From NCBI GenBank assembly GCA_023475565.1, contig JAMCVT010000025.1, positions 1 through 37,651 of the forward strand: DNA of 37,651 bases, in the 5' to 3' direction. This DNA comes from Actinomycetota bacterium. Lineage in GTDB: Bacteria; Bacillota; Desulfotomaculia; Desulfotomaculales; Desulfocucumaceae. The notes beneath the pieces were generated by a model. The model saw nothing but the letters and a program-made list of their open reading frames with translations. It was not told where the DNA came from and did not search any database. Positions within the stretch are counted from its first letter, which is position 1, and every line of letters begins with the position of its first letter. Made by a program: the position numbers and the translations under genes. Positions 1 to 7,010 of the stretch are shown here, piece by piece.

Positions 1-138
1 GGATAGGCATTCCTTTCACGTATTTTGAACCTTAGTACGGTCTGTTTATTATGGGGTGGATATCCCATTGTCTGGGGAAAGGACTGAGGCCCATTGCCAA
101 GCGGGGCAGAATACCCGGAATTACACAGGCCCCCAGGC

Positions 139-168
139 TTGTCAGATTATTGTAAGGCGGATTTTAAT
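139..168 (+). promoter_or_regulatory. weak candidate promoter in the dapL leader
   Basis: TTGTCA at 139-144 is followed, after an 18-base spacer, by TTTAAT at 163-168. This is a possible sigma-A promoter for dapL. The 247 bases before dapL otherwise show no ORF and no riboswitch consensus that I recognise. A GC-rich inverted repeat (GGCCGGC around 170-176 and 195-201) lies in the leader. The assignment is inference from spacing only. Confidence 0.3.
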
Positions 169-247
169 TGGCCGGCCCGGGAAGGTAACCGGCGGCCGGC
201 TGTTGAAAATAATAAAATGCCGTGGGGCTTGAAAGGGGGAATCATCA

Positions 248-1474
248 ATGGCGTTGGTCAATGAGAATTATCTTAAACTGCCGGGAAATTATCTTTTTGC
301 CGAGATTGCGCGAAGGGTCAGCCAATTTAAAAATAACAACCCTGACGCTGATATAATAAGGCTCGGCATTGGTGATGTCACCAGGCCGCTGCCTGCGGCC
401 GTCATTGAGGCCATGAAAAAGGGCGTTGAAGAAATGTCCCGGGAGGAGACCTTTCGCGGCTATGGCCCCGAGCAGGGTTACAGCTTCCTTATCGAAAAAA
501 TAATAGAAAATGACTTCCGCCCCAGGGGTGTGGAGCTGGCCGGGGATGAGGTTTTTGTAAGTGACGGGGCCAAAAGCGACACCGCTAATTTTCAGGAGAT
601 ATTGGGGTCCGGCAATGTGGTGGCGGTGACCGACCCGGTATACCCGGTTTACGTGGACAGCAATGTAATGGCCGGCAGGACCGGAAGCACTGACGGCGGC
701 CGCTTTGAGGGTATAGTATACCTTCCCTGCACCGAGGAAAACGGCATGAAGCCTTCCCTTCCGGATAAAAGGGTGGATATGCTTTATCTGTGTTTTCCTA
801 ATAACCCCACCGGAATGACTCTTTCCAAAGAAGAGCTGAAAAAGTGGGTGGACTACGCCAGGGAGAACAGAACGGTCATATTATATGACGCCGCCTATGA
901 GGCCTACATCCGTGAAGACGGGGTTCCTCACAGCATATACGAGGTGGAGGGCGCCAAAGAGGTGGCGGTGGAGTTTAGAAGCTTTTCAAAAACCGCCGGA
1001 TTCACCGGGACAAGGTGCGCCTACACGGTGGTGCCCAGGGATGTAAAGGTTTATGACTCCACCGGCAAGGCCCACAGCCTGAACCCCCTGTGGCTCAGAA
1101 GGCAGACCACCAAGTTCAACGGGGTATCCTACCCGGTCCAGGCGGCTGCCGCCGGGGTTTTCACCGAAGAAGGGAAAAGGCAGGTAAGGGAACTGGTGGA
1201 CTACTACATGGAAAACGCCGGGATTATCCGTGAGGGGCTGACGGCAGCCGGATACAGGTTGTACGGAGGGGTAAACGCACCTTATATATGGATGAAAACT
1301 CCGGGTAGCATGGGGTCCTGGGAATTTTTCGACAAACTGATGAAAGAGGCTCATGTGATAGGAACCCCCGGGGCCGGATTCGGAGCCAGCGGGGAAGGCT
1401 ACTTCAGGCTGACCGCCTTTGGCAGCAGGGAAAACACCCTGAGGGCAGTGGAAAGAATAAAAAGCAGGATGTAG
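248..1474 (+). CDS. dapL: LL-diaminopimelate aminotransferase
   Basis: This PLP-dependent, fold-type I cytosolic aminotransferase converts tetrahydrodipicolinate directly to LL-diaminopimelate with glutamate, in lysine and peptidoglycan synthesis. The 408 residues match the family length, and the N-terminus ([16 protein letters not shown], then [13 protein letters not shown]) is typical of DapL. NNPTG is at residues 185-189, the PLP-ring Asp is about D214 (ILYDAAY), and the Schiff-base lysine is K248 in [12 protein letters not shown]. An AAGGGGG-type ribosome site about 8 bases before the ATG supports the start. A methyltransferase gene follows after 16 bases on the same strand and a terminator follows that, so the two are probably cotranscribed. 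Presence of DapL suggests the succinylase/acetylase branches are not needed. Confidence 0.96.
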   Translation: MALVNENYLKLPGNYLFAEIARRVSQFKNNNPDADIIRLGIGDVTRPLPAAVIEAMKKGVEEMSREETFRGYGPEQGYSFLIEKIIENDFRPRGVELAGDEVFVSDGAKSDTANFQEILGSGNVVAVTDPVYPVYVDSNVMAGRTGSTDGGRFEGIVYLPCTEENGMKPSLPDKRVDMLYLCFPNNPTGMTLSKEELKKWVDYARENRTVILYDAAYEAYIREDGVPHSIYEVEGAKEVAVEFRSFSKTAGFTGTRCAYTVVPRDVKVYDSTGKAHSLNPLWLRRQTTKFNGVSYPVQAAAAGVFTEEGKRQVRELVDYYMENAGIIREGLTAAGYRLYGGVNAPYIWMKTPGSMGSWEFFDKLMKEAHVIGTPGAGFGASGEGYFRLTAFGSRENTLRAVERIKSRM

Positions 1475-1490
1475 TCATACCTTCGGACCC

Positions 1491-2117
1491 TTGTCATTGG
1501 ACAGTGTTTTGCAAAATAGTTTTAACGGGGCAGTGAGTATGTGCAGTTTTATTCAGTCATTGGTTAACCGCCTACCCATGGTTAAGATTGTCAGGCGGGA
1601 ACTGGCCAATTATCCACGGCGGGGAAGAATTATCGACCTGGGGTGCGGAACAGGGGGTAATACAGCCCTTCTGGTCTCCACAGCCGGCGAGGTTGTGGGT
1701 ATAGATATTGACCGGGCCAGGATAAAAAAGGCCTCAGAACGCTATCCAGGTATTGATTTTCGCCCTATGGACGCCGCCCGGACAGAGTTTGCCGACGGTT
1801 ATTTTGATACCGCCTTCATGGTTATGTCACTGCACGAGGCCGCCTGTACCGGTGATGTGATCAGGGAAGCCTGCCGGATAGCCGGGGAAGTGGTCATTAT
1901 AGACTATTCCCGGATTCAGTACGGCTGCCGCAGAAAGCTGGTGGAGTTTATTGAAAAAGAAAAGTATGAAAGGTTCGCAGATATAAACCTGCCCACCGTA
2001 TTTGCCGGCTGCGGCTTTTCCCTGAGGGAAAGCAGACGAATACACCCAGCCCTGTATATCTATTTTTTTGTCAGAGGCAAGGCCGACCGCCTAAAGAACG
2101 CTTTAAATATGAAGTGA
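1491..2117 (+). CDS. class I SAM-dependent methyltransferase
   Basis: The product is a small Rossmann-fold methyltransferase of unknown substrate. Motif I is IDLGCGTGG at residues 48-56 (numbered from the TTG at 1491). The acidic residue that binds the ribose of SAM is in VVGIDID (D72 or D74), and motif II/III-like segments follow (MDAARTEFADGYFDTAFMVMSLHEA). The TTG at 1491 has no clear ribosome site. The in-frame GTG at 1533 or ATG at 1539, just after a GGGG stretch, may be the real start and would trim 14-16 residues. The family covers many small-molecule and protein substrates, so no function is assigned. It lies 16 bases after dapL and ends before a clear terminator. Confidence 0.8.
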   Translation: MSLDSVLQNSFNGAVSMCSFIQSLVNRLPMVKIVRRELANYPRRGRIIDLGCGTGGNTALLVSTAGEVVGIDIDRARIKKASERYPGIDFRPMDAARTEFADGYFDTAFMVMSLHEAACTGDVIREACRIAGEVVIIDYSRIQYGCRRKLVEFIEKEKYERFADINLPTVFAGCGFSLRESRRIHPALYIYFFVRGKADRLKNALNMK

Positions 2118-2140
2118 TTTTATAACCAGTGGTAAAAACA

Positions 2141-2165
2141 AAAACGGCCTCAAGCCGTTTTTTTG
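2141..2165 (+). terminator. intrinsic terminator after the dapL-methyltransferase pair
   Basis: An 8-bp stem (AAAACGGC / GCCGTTTT) with a CTCAA loop runs into a T tract, 23 bases after the methyltransferase stop. Confidence 0.9.
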
Positions 2166-2204
2166 TCTAGAGAAAGCTACAGTAGTATTCTGTCTTCTGA
2201 ATTC

Positions 2205-2305
2205 TGGATTCCGCCATCGGGGACATTCCTGTCAGTTAAGGAATACCCCATCTTCAGCAGGTGTGTCCCCCTTCCTCTAAAGACGGCACCGCCGGAAAAC
2301 GGCGG
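2205..2305. repeat. structured 89-bp repeat, copy 1, plus terminal hairpin
   Basis: Positions 2205-2293 are identical, base for base, to 6908-6996. Inside, GGGG-AC-ATTCC (from 2219) can pair with GGAAT-A-CCCC (to 2249). GGGGACA can alternatively pair with a downstream TGTCCCC. Right after the identical part the sequence forms CCGCCG-GAAAA-CGGCGG. The element begins 5 bases downstream of the rpmB stop on the minus strand. To its left (about 2188-2210) is a short arm of the CAGAAT-type repeat family. The palindromic GGGGACATTCC core resembles REP-like sequences associated with IS200-type tyrosine transposases. That relationship is inference. Confidence 0.85.
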
Positions 2306-2309
2306 CTTA

Positions 2310-2501
2310 TTATATTGCCCTCTGAACCTTGCCGCTTCTAAGGCAGCGGGTGCATACCAGTATTCTGCTGGGTGTGCCTCCAACCAGTGCCTTGACTCGC
2401 TGCAGGTTGGGGGACCATGTTTTTTTGGTGCGAATGTGGGAGTGGCTTACCTGCATTCCAACCTGAATGCCTTTGCCGCAAACAGCACATTTCCTGGCCA
2501 T
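2310..2501 (-). CDS. rpmB: 50S ribosomal protein L28
   Basis: This is a 63-residue large-subunit ribosomal protein. It is the zinc-binding (C+) form, with two CxxC pairs at C5/C8 and C50/C53 (KCAVCGK and VCTRCLR). The family signature VSHSHIRTKKTW lies between them. The start is set by AGGAGGTG eight bases before the ATG. It is transcribed away from recG and its small upstream gene, and a TTGCAC-17-TAAAAT promoter precedes it. The structured 89-bp repeat begins directly after its stop codon. The rpmB-recG neighbourhood is common in Firmicutes. Confidence 0.97.
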   Translation of the reverse strand: MARKCAVCGKGIQVGMQVSHSHIRTKKTWSPNLQRVKALVGGTPSRILVCTRCLRSGKVQRAI

Positions 2502-2535
2502 CTGTAAACACCTCCTTTAGCAGACCACATTTGTC

Positions 2536-2564
2536 ATTTTACCAAAAAATAATCAGCGGTGCAA
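2536..2564 (-). promoter_or_regulatory. sigma-A promoter of rpmB
   Basis: On the minus strand TTGCAC (2564-2559), a 17-base spacer and TAAAAT (2541-2536) give a good housekeeping promoter. It would leave a leader of about 28 bases before the rpmB start. Confidence 0.7.
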
Positions 2565-2634
2565 GCGGTTTTATTTAAGGAAGCTTTAGAACCAATGGGG
2601 AGGTATAGTTTTACAGCATGCCGCCGCTGCCGGA

Positions 2635-2664
2635 TTGACATATTCTGATAGACGACTATATAAT
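2635..2664 (+). promoter_or_regulatory. sigma-A promoter for the small ORF and recG
   Basis: A perfect TTGACA (2635-2640) and a perfect TATAAT (2659-2664) are separated by 18 bases. Transcription should begin near 2671, about 23 bases before the ATG at 2694. It is divergent from the rpmB promoter about 70 bases away. Confidence 0.85.
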
Positions 2665-2693
2665 TAAAAATTATAGAAAAGGGGGTGTGGCAC

Positions 2694-2927
2694 ATGTCCG
2701 TGATAAAAGTTGAGGGGCCTGTGAATGCCGGGGACCACAGTGAAAAGAAGGTCATTCTTGATAACACTCCTGATTTAAATGACAGGACTGGTGAAGTTTT
2801 TCTGAATCATCTGGAGGAAGCCATCAGAGAGTGCCGCAGTATAATCACCGAGGGCTACCGCCTGGTGGACTTCTGGAGCGACGCGGACCTGGGCATTCAT
2901 TTTACCCTTAAAAAAAGAAGGAAGTAA
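2694..2927 (+). CDS. small conserved-position hypothetical protein
   Basis: The 77-residue product begins MSVIKVEGPVNAGDH and ends in a basic tail (LKKRRK). The middle is acidic and probably helical (NHLEEAIRECRSII). I do not recognise the family. The ATG at 2694 is preferred over the GTG at 2685 because AAAAGGGGG then sits at proper spacing and the TTGACA/TATAAT promoter lies just upstream. It is followed after 33 bases by recG on the same strand and is probably in the same transcript. In many Firmicutes this slot holds an Asp23-family gene and a DAK-type kinase, and neither is present here. Confidence 0.6.
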   Translation: MSVIKVEGPVNAGDHSEKKVILDNTPDLNDRTGEVFLNHLEEAIRECRSIITEGYRLVDFWSDADLGIHFTLKKRRK

Positions 2928-2960
2928 TAAACCTTTTACGCGGGGGGGCTCCCGGCGTGG

Positions 2961-5045
2961 GTGGGGTCTTTTAAGTTGGTAAGCAGCAGCTTGTGGGACA
3001 GGGATGTCCAATATTTAAAAAATGTAGGACCCAGAAGGGTCTATCTCCTGAAAAAAATGGGCGTCAGCACCGTGGGGGATTTACTTTACCACTTCCCCAG
3101 GGATTATGACAACCGGAGTGATTTTAAGCCGGGAGGATATGTCAGCGGTGAAAAGACCACGGTCAGGGGAGTGGTGGCCGGCCTGGAGGAAAAGAGGCCC
3201 CGCAGGGGGCTGACCATTACCAGGGCTTTCATACACAGCGGAATGGAGAGGCTGGTGGCGGTGTGGTTTAACCAGCCCTTTGTCAGGAGGCAGGTGACGG
3301 TGGGAGCCCGCATACTGGTTACCGGCAAGGTAAACAGCTTTCATAATGAGCTGCAGATCCAGGTAGCCGACTATGAGATAGAAGACGGAAAAGAAATGAT
3401 CAACTCCGGCAGGATAGTGCCCATTTATCCTCTGACCGGTGGGATAAGCCAGCGGCTTATCCGGCTTATAATTAAGTCCGCCCTGGACGAGTGGGGCCAC
3501 AGGCTGCCCGAGTTTATTCCCTCTGAAATGCTGGCCCGGTTTGTGCTTCCGGAAACCGGGCCGGCCCTGCATGCCATACATTTCCCCGACTCCTTTAATG
3601 AAATAAAGATGGCCAGAAGGCGCTTCATATTCGAAGAGTTTTTTATTCACCAGCTTATGGTGGCACTGATGAGAAAAAGGTCCAGGGTGGATAAAAAGAA
3701 CCATGTCTATCCCCCAGGTGATGATAGAGAAAGAAGGTTGCTCTCCCTGCTTCCCTTCAGTCTGACACCGGGGCAGGCAGGGGCCTGGGAAGAAATAAAA
3801 AAGGATATGGCCCGGCCTTTCCCCATGAACAGGCTGCTGCAGGGTGATGTGGGTTCCGGCAAGACAGTGGTCTGCGTATTGGCCATGTTAAGGGCGGTGA
3901 GCGGCGGTTTTCAGGCCGCCTTTATGGCTCCCACCGAGATACTTGCAGAGCAGCACTACTTAAACATAAAGGGGTATTTTGAAAGCCTCGGGGTACAGGT
4001 AGGCCTGGTAACCGGGGGAATGAAAAAGAAGGCCAGAAAGGATCTACTTATAAAGATAGCCTCCGGGGAAACAGGGGTGGTGGTGGGAACTCACGCCCTT
4101 ATTCAGGAGGATGTACAGTTTAATAAGCTGGCCCTGGCGGTAATTGATGAGCAGCACCGCTTCGGGGTGAGGCAGAGAGCCATGCTCCGGAAAAAGGGTC
4201 AGAACCCTGACGTGCTGGTTACCACGGCCACCCCCATTCCCAGAACACTGGCCATGACGGTTTACGGGGACCTGGACGTCAGCACCATAAGTGGGCTGCC
4301 CCCGGGGAGGAAGCCGGTAAAGACTTTTGTCTGCTCAAAATCCCAGTTGGGGATGGTCTACCGGGAGATTAAAAAGGAGATTTCCCTGGGCCGCCAGGGC
4401 TATATAGTCTGCCCCCTGGTGGAGGAGTCTGAAAAAGTGGACCTTCAGGCTGCCGTTGAGCTTAAGGAATACTTGTCCTCCGGGCCCCTGGCCGGGTGTG
4501 CCGTGGAAATACTGCACGGCCGTATGAAGCCTGAAGAGAAGGAAAGTGTCATGGGCCGCTTCAGGGACGGCGCGGTGGATGTGCTGGTGAGCACCACGGT
4601 AATTGAGGTGGGGGTGGATATCCCCAATGCCGCCATCATGGCGGTGGTGGATGCCGACCGTTTTGGCCTGGCCCAGCTTCACCAGCTTCGGGGAAGGGTG
4701 GGCCGGGGCGACAGCCCGGCCAGGTGCTACCTCATATCAGACTCCCGGGGAGAGGAGCCGGTGTACAGGCTTGAGGCCATGAGAACCATATCCGACGGCT
4801 TTGTGCTGGCCGAAAAGGATCTGGAGCTGAGAGGCCCCGGAGAAATGCACGGCACCCGGCAGTCGGGGGATCTGCTGTACAGGATTGCCGACCCGGTCAG
4901 GGACTTCAGAGCGCTGGAAACGGCGGCCAGGGAGGCCCGCCGGCTGGTGGACGGGGACCCGGAATTGAAAAAAGCCGAAAATGCCGCCCTGGCCCGGGAG
5001 ATAAAGGCAAGGTTCAGCGGGCTGGGCTTTTTATCCATAGGCTGA
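2961..5045 (+). CDS. recG: ATP-dependent DNA helicase RecG
   Basis: RecG is a branch-migrating superfamily 2 helicase that remodels stalled forks and Holliday junctions. The 694-residue protein has the N-terminal wedge/OB-fold region (about residues 10-230, starting YLKNVGPRRVYLLKKMG). Walker A is at about 291-301 (LQGDVGSGKT) and the RecG-type DEQH box is at D396-H399. Motif III follows as TATPIPRTLAMT, and the C-terminal lobe contains GRVGRG at 578-583. The GTG at 2961 is used; a TTG five codons later is an alternative. It is complete. A HepT/MntA module, a SASP gene and gpr separate it from rsmD, its usual neighbour. Confidence 0.97.
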   Translation: MGSFKLVSSSLWDRDVQYLKNVGPRRVYLLKKMGVSTVGDLLYHFPRDYDNRSDFKPGGYVSGEKTTVRGVVAGLEEKRPRRGLTITRAFIHSGMERLVAVWFNQPFVRRQVTVGARILVTGKVNSFHNELQIQVADYEIEDGKEMINSGRIVPIYPLTGGISQRLIRLIIKSALDEWGHRLPEFIPSEMLARFVLPETGPALHAIHFPDSFNEIKMARRRFIFEEFFIHQLMVALMRKRSRVDKKNHVYPPGDDRERRLLSLLPFSLTPGQAGAWEEIKKDMARPFPMNRLLQGDVGSGKTVVCVLAMLRAVSGGFQAAFMAPTEILAEQHYLNIKGYFESLGVQVGLVTGGMKKKARKDLLIKIASGETGVVVGTHALIQEDVQFNKLALAVIDEQHRFGVRQRAMLRKKGQNPDVLVTTATPIPRTLAMTVYGDLDVSTISGLPPGRKPVKTFVCSKSQLGMVYREIKKEISLGRQGYIVCPLVEESEKVDLQAAVELKEYLSSGPLAGCAVEILHGRMKPEEKESVMGRFRDGAVDVLVSTTVIEVGVDIPNAAIMAVVDADRFGLAQLHQLRGRVGRGDSPARCYLISDSRGEEPVYRLEAMRTISDGFVLAEKDLELRGPGEMHGTRQSGDLLYRIADPVRDFRALETAAREARRLVDGDPELKKAENAALAREIKARFSGLGFLSIG

Positions 5046-5077
5046 GGCCGGTATACCGCCTGTCCCCGCGCTCCCAT

Positions 5078-5096
5078 GACAGCTCAAAGAGCTGTC
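5078..5096 (+). other. perfect short hairpin downstream of recG
   Basis: GACAGCTC and GAGCTGTC form an 8-bp stem around an AAA loop, 33 bases after the recG stop. No T tract follows, so it is not a standard terminator. It may stabilise the 3' end of the transcript. Confidence 0.4.
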
Positions 5097-5147
5097 CCGG
5101 TTCCTCTGGGTTAAGCTGATCTCCGGTGGTATAGTTTTTAGTCTCTA

Positions 5148-5156
5148 TGCTATAAT
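5148..5156 (+). promoter_or_regulatory. extended -10 promoter for the mntA-hepT pair
   Basis: TGC-TATAAT is a perfect extended -10. No good -35 hexamer is visible at the right distance, which is tolerated with an extended -10. It would start transcription near 5163, roughly 90 bases before the MntA start. Confidence 0.55.
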
Positions 5157-5252
5157 GAAGTTGGAAAAGACAGGATACTGCCATAGGTTTGCAATAGAGA
5201 ATCAGGTGCTGTTTGTCATTTGTCAGTAATCAAAAAATGGAGTGGGGAACTC

Positions 5253-5672
5253 ATGCCGGATAGATGCAAAATGCAGGATTTAAAAAAAATCTTTGGATCA
5301 CACCCGGAAATTACAGCCGTGTATTTGTTCGGATCATATCTGAAAGACAAAAAGCATGCCCGGGATGTGGACCTGGCAGTGCTTCTGAAGCAGCCGGTAA
5401 AGAGTCAGGTAGATTTATACATGAGCCTTTATACCAGTTTGGCGCAGGCTCTGGCGCCGCTGGAACCGGACCTACTGTTTTTGCACTCGGCATCCCTGCC
5501 TGTGCGCTTTGAGGCTGTATCTACGGGAGAGATTATTTATTGCATTGATGATGATGGTCGCACCGATTTCGAGTATCTGGTTTCCGGGGAGTATATGGAT
5601 TTCAGTTATCATCTGGACAGGGCACGGCAGGAGCTGTTTGAGGCCATTAGGGAGGACGGTGCTCTTGTATAA
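5253..5672 (+). CDS. mntA: MntA-type minimal nucleotidyltransferase (type VII antitoxin)
   Basis: The 139-residue protein has the minimal nucleotidyltransferase signature. GS is at residues 27-28 in YLFGSYL, followed by the metal-binding D38-x-D40 (RDVDLAVLL), with a third acidic residue in EPDLLFL. In characterised HepT/MntA pairs the antitoxin adds AMP to a tyrosine in the HEPN toxin and so silences its RNase. The start is the ATG at 5253, preceded by GGAGTGGGG; an upstream TTG at 5220 is less likely. Its last codons overlap the hepT start, the usual arrangement for this two-gene module. A mobile or acquired origin is inferred because the pair interrupts the recG-rsmD block. Confidence 0.85.
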   Translation: MPDRCKMQDLKKIFGSHPEITAVYLFGSYLKDKKHARDVDLAVLLKQPVKSQVDLYMSLYTSLAQALAPLEPDLLFLHSASLPVRFEAVSTGEIIYCIDDDGRTDFEYLVSGEYMDFSYHLDRARQELFEAIREDGALV

Positions 5673-6084
5673 CCTCACGCTTGTTACCGAAAGACTGAAT
5701 ATAATCCGAAATGCCGTAAAGAGATTAAGAGTGCTGGCTGAAATGCCCGCAGAAGAATTCTGCCACAGTGAAGATGCTGTGGATATTGCTGAAAACAGGC
5801 TGCGTCGTGCCATAGAGGCACTGTTTGACCTGGGGCGGCACATGGTGGTAAAATCCGGCGCCGGGTTACCCCCGGATTATAGATCTGTTATCCAATTATT
5901 GAGAGAAAACAATATACTTCCGGAGAATTTCGCACGTCGTATCGAGGGCATGGCCGGGTACCGCAACCGTATTGTGCATGACTATAACAAGGTGACTCCT
6001 GAAGAATTGTATCAAATACTGAACACCCGGCTTTCGGATTTTGAGTTGTTCTGCAAGCATATAGCCGATTATCTTCAGAAATGA
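5665..6084 (+). CDS. hepT: HEPN-domain toxin, HepT-like (DUF86)
   Basis: This all-helical HEPN protein is a predicted RNase and toxin. The diagnostic RX4HXY motif is present as RNRIVHDY near residue 98-105, with the Tyr that MntA would modify. The upstream helix ENRLRRAIEALFDLGRHMV is typical of DUF86. The reading frame is open much further 5' through mntA, but that part is simply the mntA gene in another frame. TTG 5665 is preceded by GGAGG at nine bases, and GTG 5659 is an alternative. The product is 139-141 residues, the usual family length. Both catalytic Arg and His are kept, so it looks functional. Confidence 0.85.
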   Translation: MYNLTLVTERLNIIRNAVKRLRVLAEMPAEEFCHSEDAVDIAENRLRRAIEALFDLGRHMVVKSGAGLPPDYRSVIQLLRENNILPENFARRIEGMAGYRNRIVHDYNKVTPEELYQILNTRLSDFELFCKHIADYLQK

Positions 6085-6454
6085 GCAATCAAAACGAATA
6101 GCTCTTTTTTTAAATGATGGCTTTTCTTGTTTAAAACGATGGTAATTTTATATTTATTCAAGTTAAAATAAAAAACATTTGTATTGCATGTAATAAGATT
6201 GTTTCTCTGGTAAATATTAAAGTGGTCCTGTGGTTATTCCACCTTTAGCCAGTCAGAGGAAATGATGTTAAATATATTATTGTAGTTTAAGCATGCTTTA
6301 AATGTCTTATGAATGGTGAATATGTCAGGTTTAGTACCGTAATAAATGGTGTGGAATTAAATATAATTTATGTGCCGCAATCCATTTAATACTATGTATT
6401 TTTGAAATATGAGAGGACAAAATAGTATCATCAAATAAAAGGAGGGATAATTAA
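6085..6454. other. AT-rich intergenic region upstream of the SASP gene
   Basis: These 370 bases are clearly more AT-rich than the flanks and hold no credible ORF. AATACTA at 6388-6394 matches six of seven bases of the sigma-G -10 CATACTA, and a forespore promoter is expected for the SASP gene downstream. I cannot find a convincing matching -35. TGAATA at 6317-6322 fits the sigma-G -35 but is too far away for this -10. A strong ribosome site (AAAGGAGGG) ends the region. Confidence 0.5.
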
Positions 6455-6712
6455 ATGGCTCGTAACAGCAATACACATGTGGTACCTCAGGCCGGCAATG
6501 CTTTGGATGCAATGAAATTTGAAGTTGCCAATGAGCTGGGCCTTACCAATTATAATGCAGTAGACAAAGGCCAGCTTACTTCAAGGCAGAACGGCTATGT
6601 TGGGGGCAACATCACCAAGAGGCTGGTAGCCCTGGGAGAAGCCGCCCTTGCTCAGCAGGGCACTGGCGCCATCGGAGCTACGACCGGCATTGGCCTGGAA
6701 ACTGGCCGGTAA
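6455..6712 (+). CDS. alpha/beta-type small acid-soluble spore protein
   Basis: The 85-residue product is a DNA-coating SASP that protects spore DNA from UV and heat and supplies amino acids on germination. The two family blocks are present: NALDAMKFEVANELGL (residues 15-30) and GYVGGNITKRLVALGEA (about 47-63). KFEVA contains the site normally cut by the GPR protease after Glu. AAAGGAGGG sits eight bases before the ATG. A strong terminator follows at once, so it is monocistronic. Expression should be forespore-specific. The protease gene gpr lies 300 bases away in convergent orientation. Confidence 0.96.
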   Translation: MARNSNTHVVPQAGNALDAMKFEVANELGLTNYNAVDKGQLTSRQNGYVGGNITKRLVALGEAALAQQGTGAIGATTGIGLETGR

Positions 6713-6732
6713 AGTATTAAGAACATAAAAAA

Positions 6733-6766
6733 ACCGGCTGGCCCGATTGGGCCAGCCGGTTTTTTT
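6733..6766 (+). terminator. strong intrinsic terminator of the SASP gene
   Basis: A perfect 12-bp GC-rich stem (ACCGGCTGGCCC / GGGCCAGCCGGT) with a GATT loop is flanked by A and T runs. It can work in both directions. Confidence 0.95.
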
Positions 6767-6769
6767 ATG

Positions 6770-6907
6770 GCTTAAAGGCACTGCTTTCCGGTCTGAATTC
6801 AGAACTCAGAATTCAGAATCCAGAATGACGTGGGCATTTCTCAGGGCTCCAGTTTTCCATGCCGCAAGCGGCGCCATAATCTAAACCTATTCTGACTTCT
6901 GGGTTGG
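6770..6907. repeat. degraded CAGAAT inverted-repeat element
   Basis: A left arm starts GCTTA (6770) and continues through CGGTCTGAATTCAG into three 7-base units (CAGAATT, CAGAATC and related) and AATG..GGGCATT. This matches the arm order of the intact elements at 8016, 28926 and 31948. A remnant of the right arm (ATTCTGACTTCTGG) abuts the 89-bp repeat at 6908. The outer part of that right arm has been replaced by the repeat. Confidence 0.7.
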
Positions 6908-7010
6908 TGGATTCCGCCATCGGGGACATTCCTGTCAGTTAAGGAATACCCCATCTTCAGCAGGTGTGTCCCCCTTCCTCTAAAGACGGCACCGCCCTAT
7001 AAGGGCGGTT
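6908..7010. repeat. structured 89-bp repeat, copy 2, plus terminal hairpin
   Basis: Positions 6908-6996 are identical to 2205-2293. The repeat is completed by ACCGCCC-TATAA-GGGCGGT. The hairpin differs from copy 1 in loop and closing pair (C-G here, G-C there) but keeps base pairing. It begins directly beyond the gpr stop codon on the minus strand, just as copy 1 follows rpmB. On the plus strand the hairpin is followed by TTTT. Confidence 0.85.

Noticed and set aside
1-247. Lysine or T-box riboswitch ahead of dapL
   Set aside because: None of the conserved lysine-riboswitch or T-box sequences could be found in the leader.
2163-2507. 114-codon plus-strand ORF opposite rpmB
   Set aside because: It is antisense to rpmB and runs across the 89-bp repeat; it has no ribosome site and no recognisable protein features.
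5509-5664. Long N-terminal extension of the HEPN ORF
   Set aside because: These codons are the mntA gene read in another frame; the HEPN domain begins after 5659 where a GGAGG ribosome site is present.
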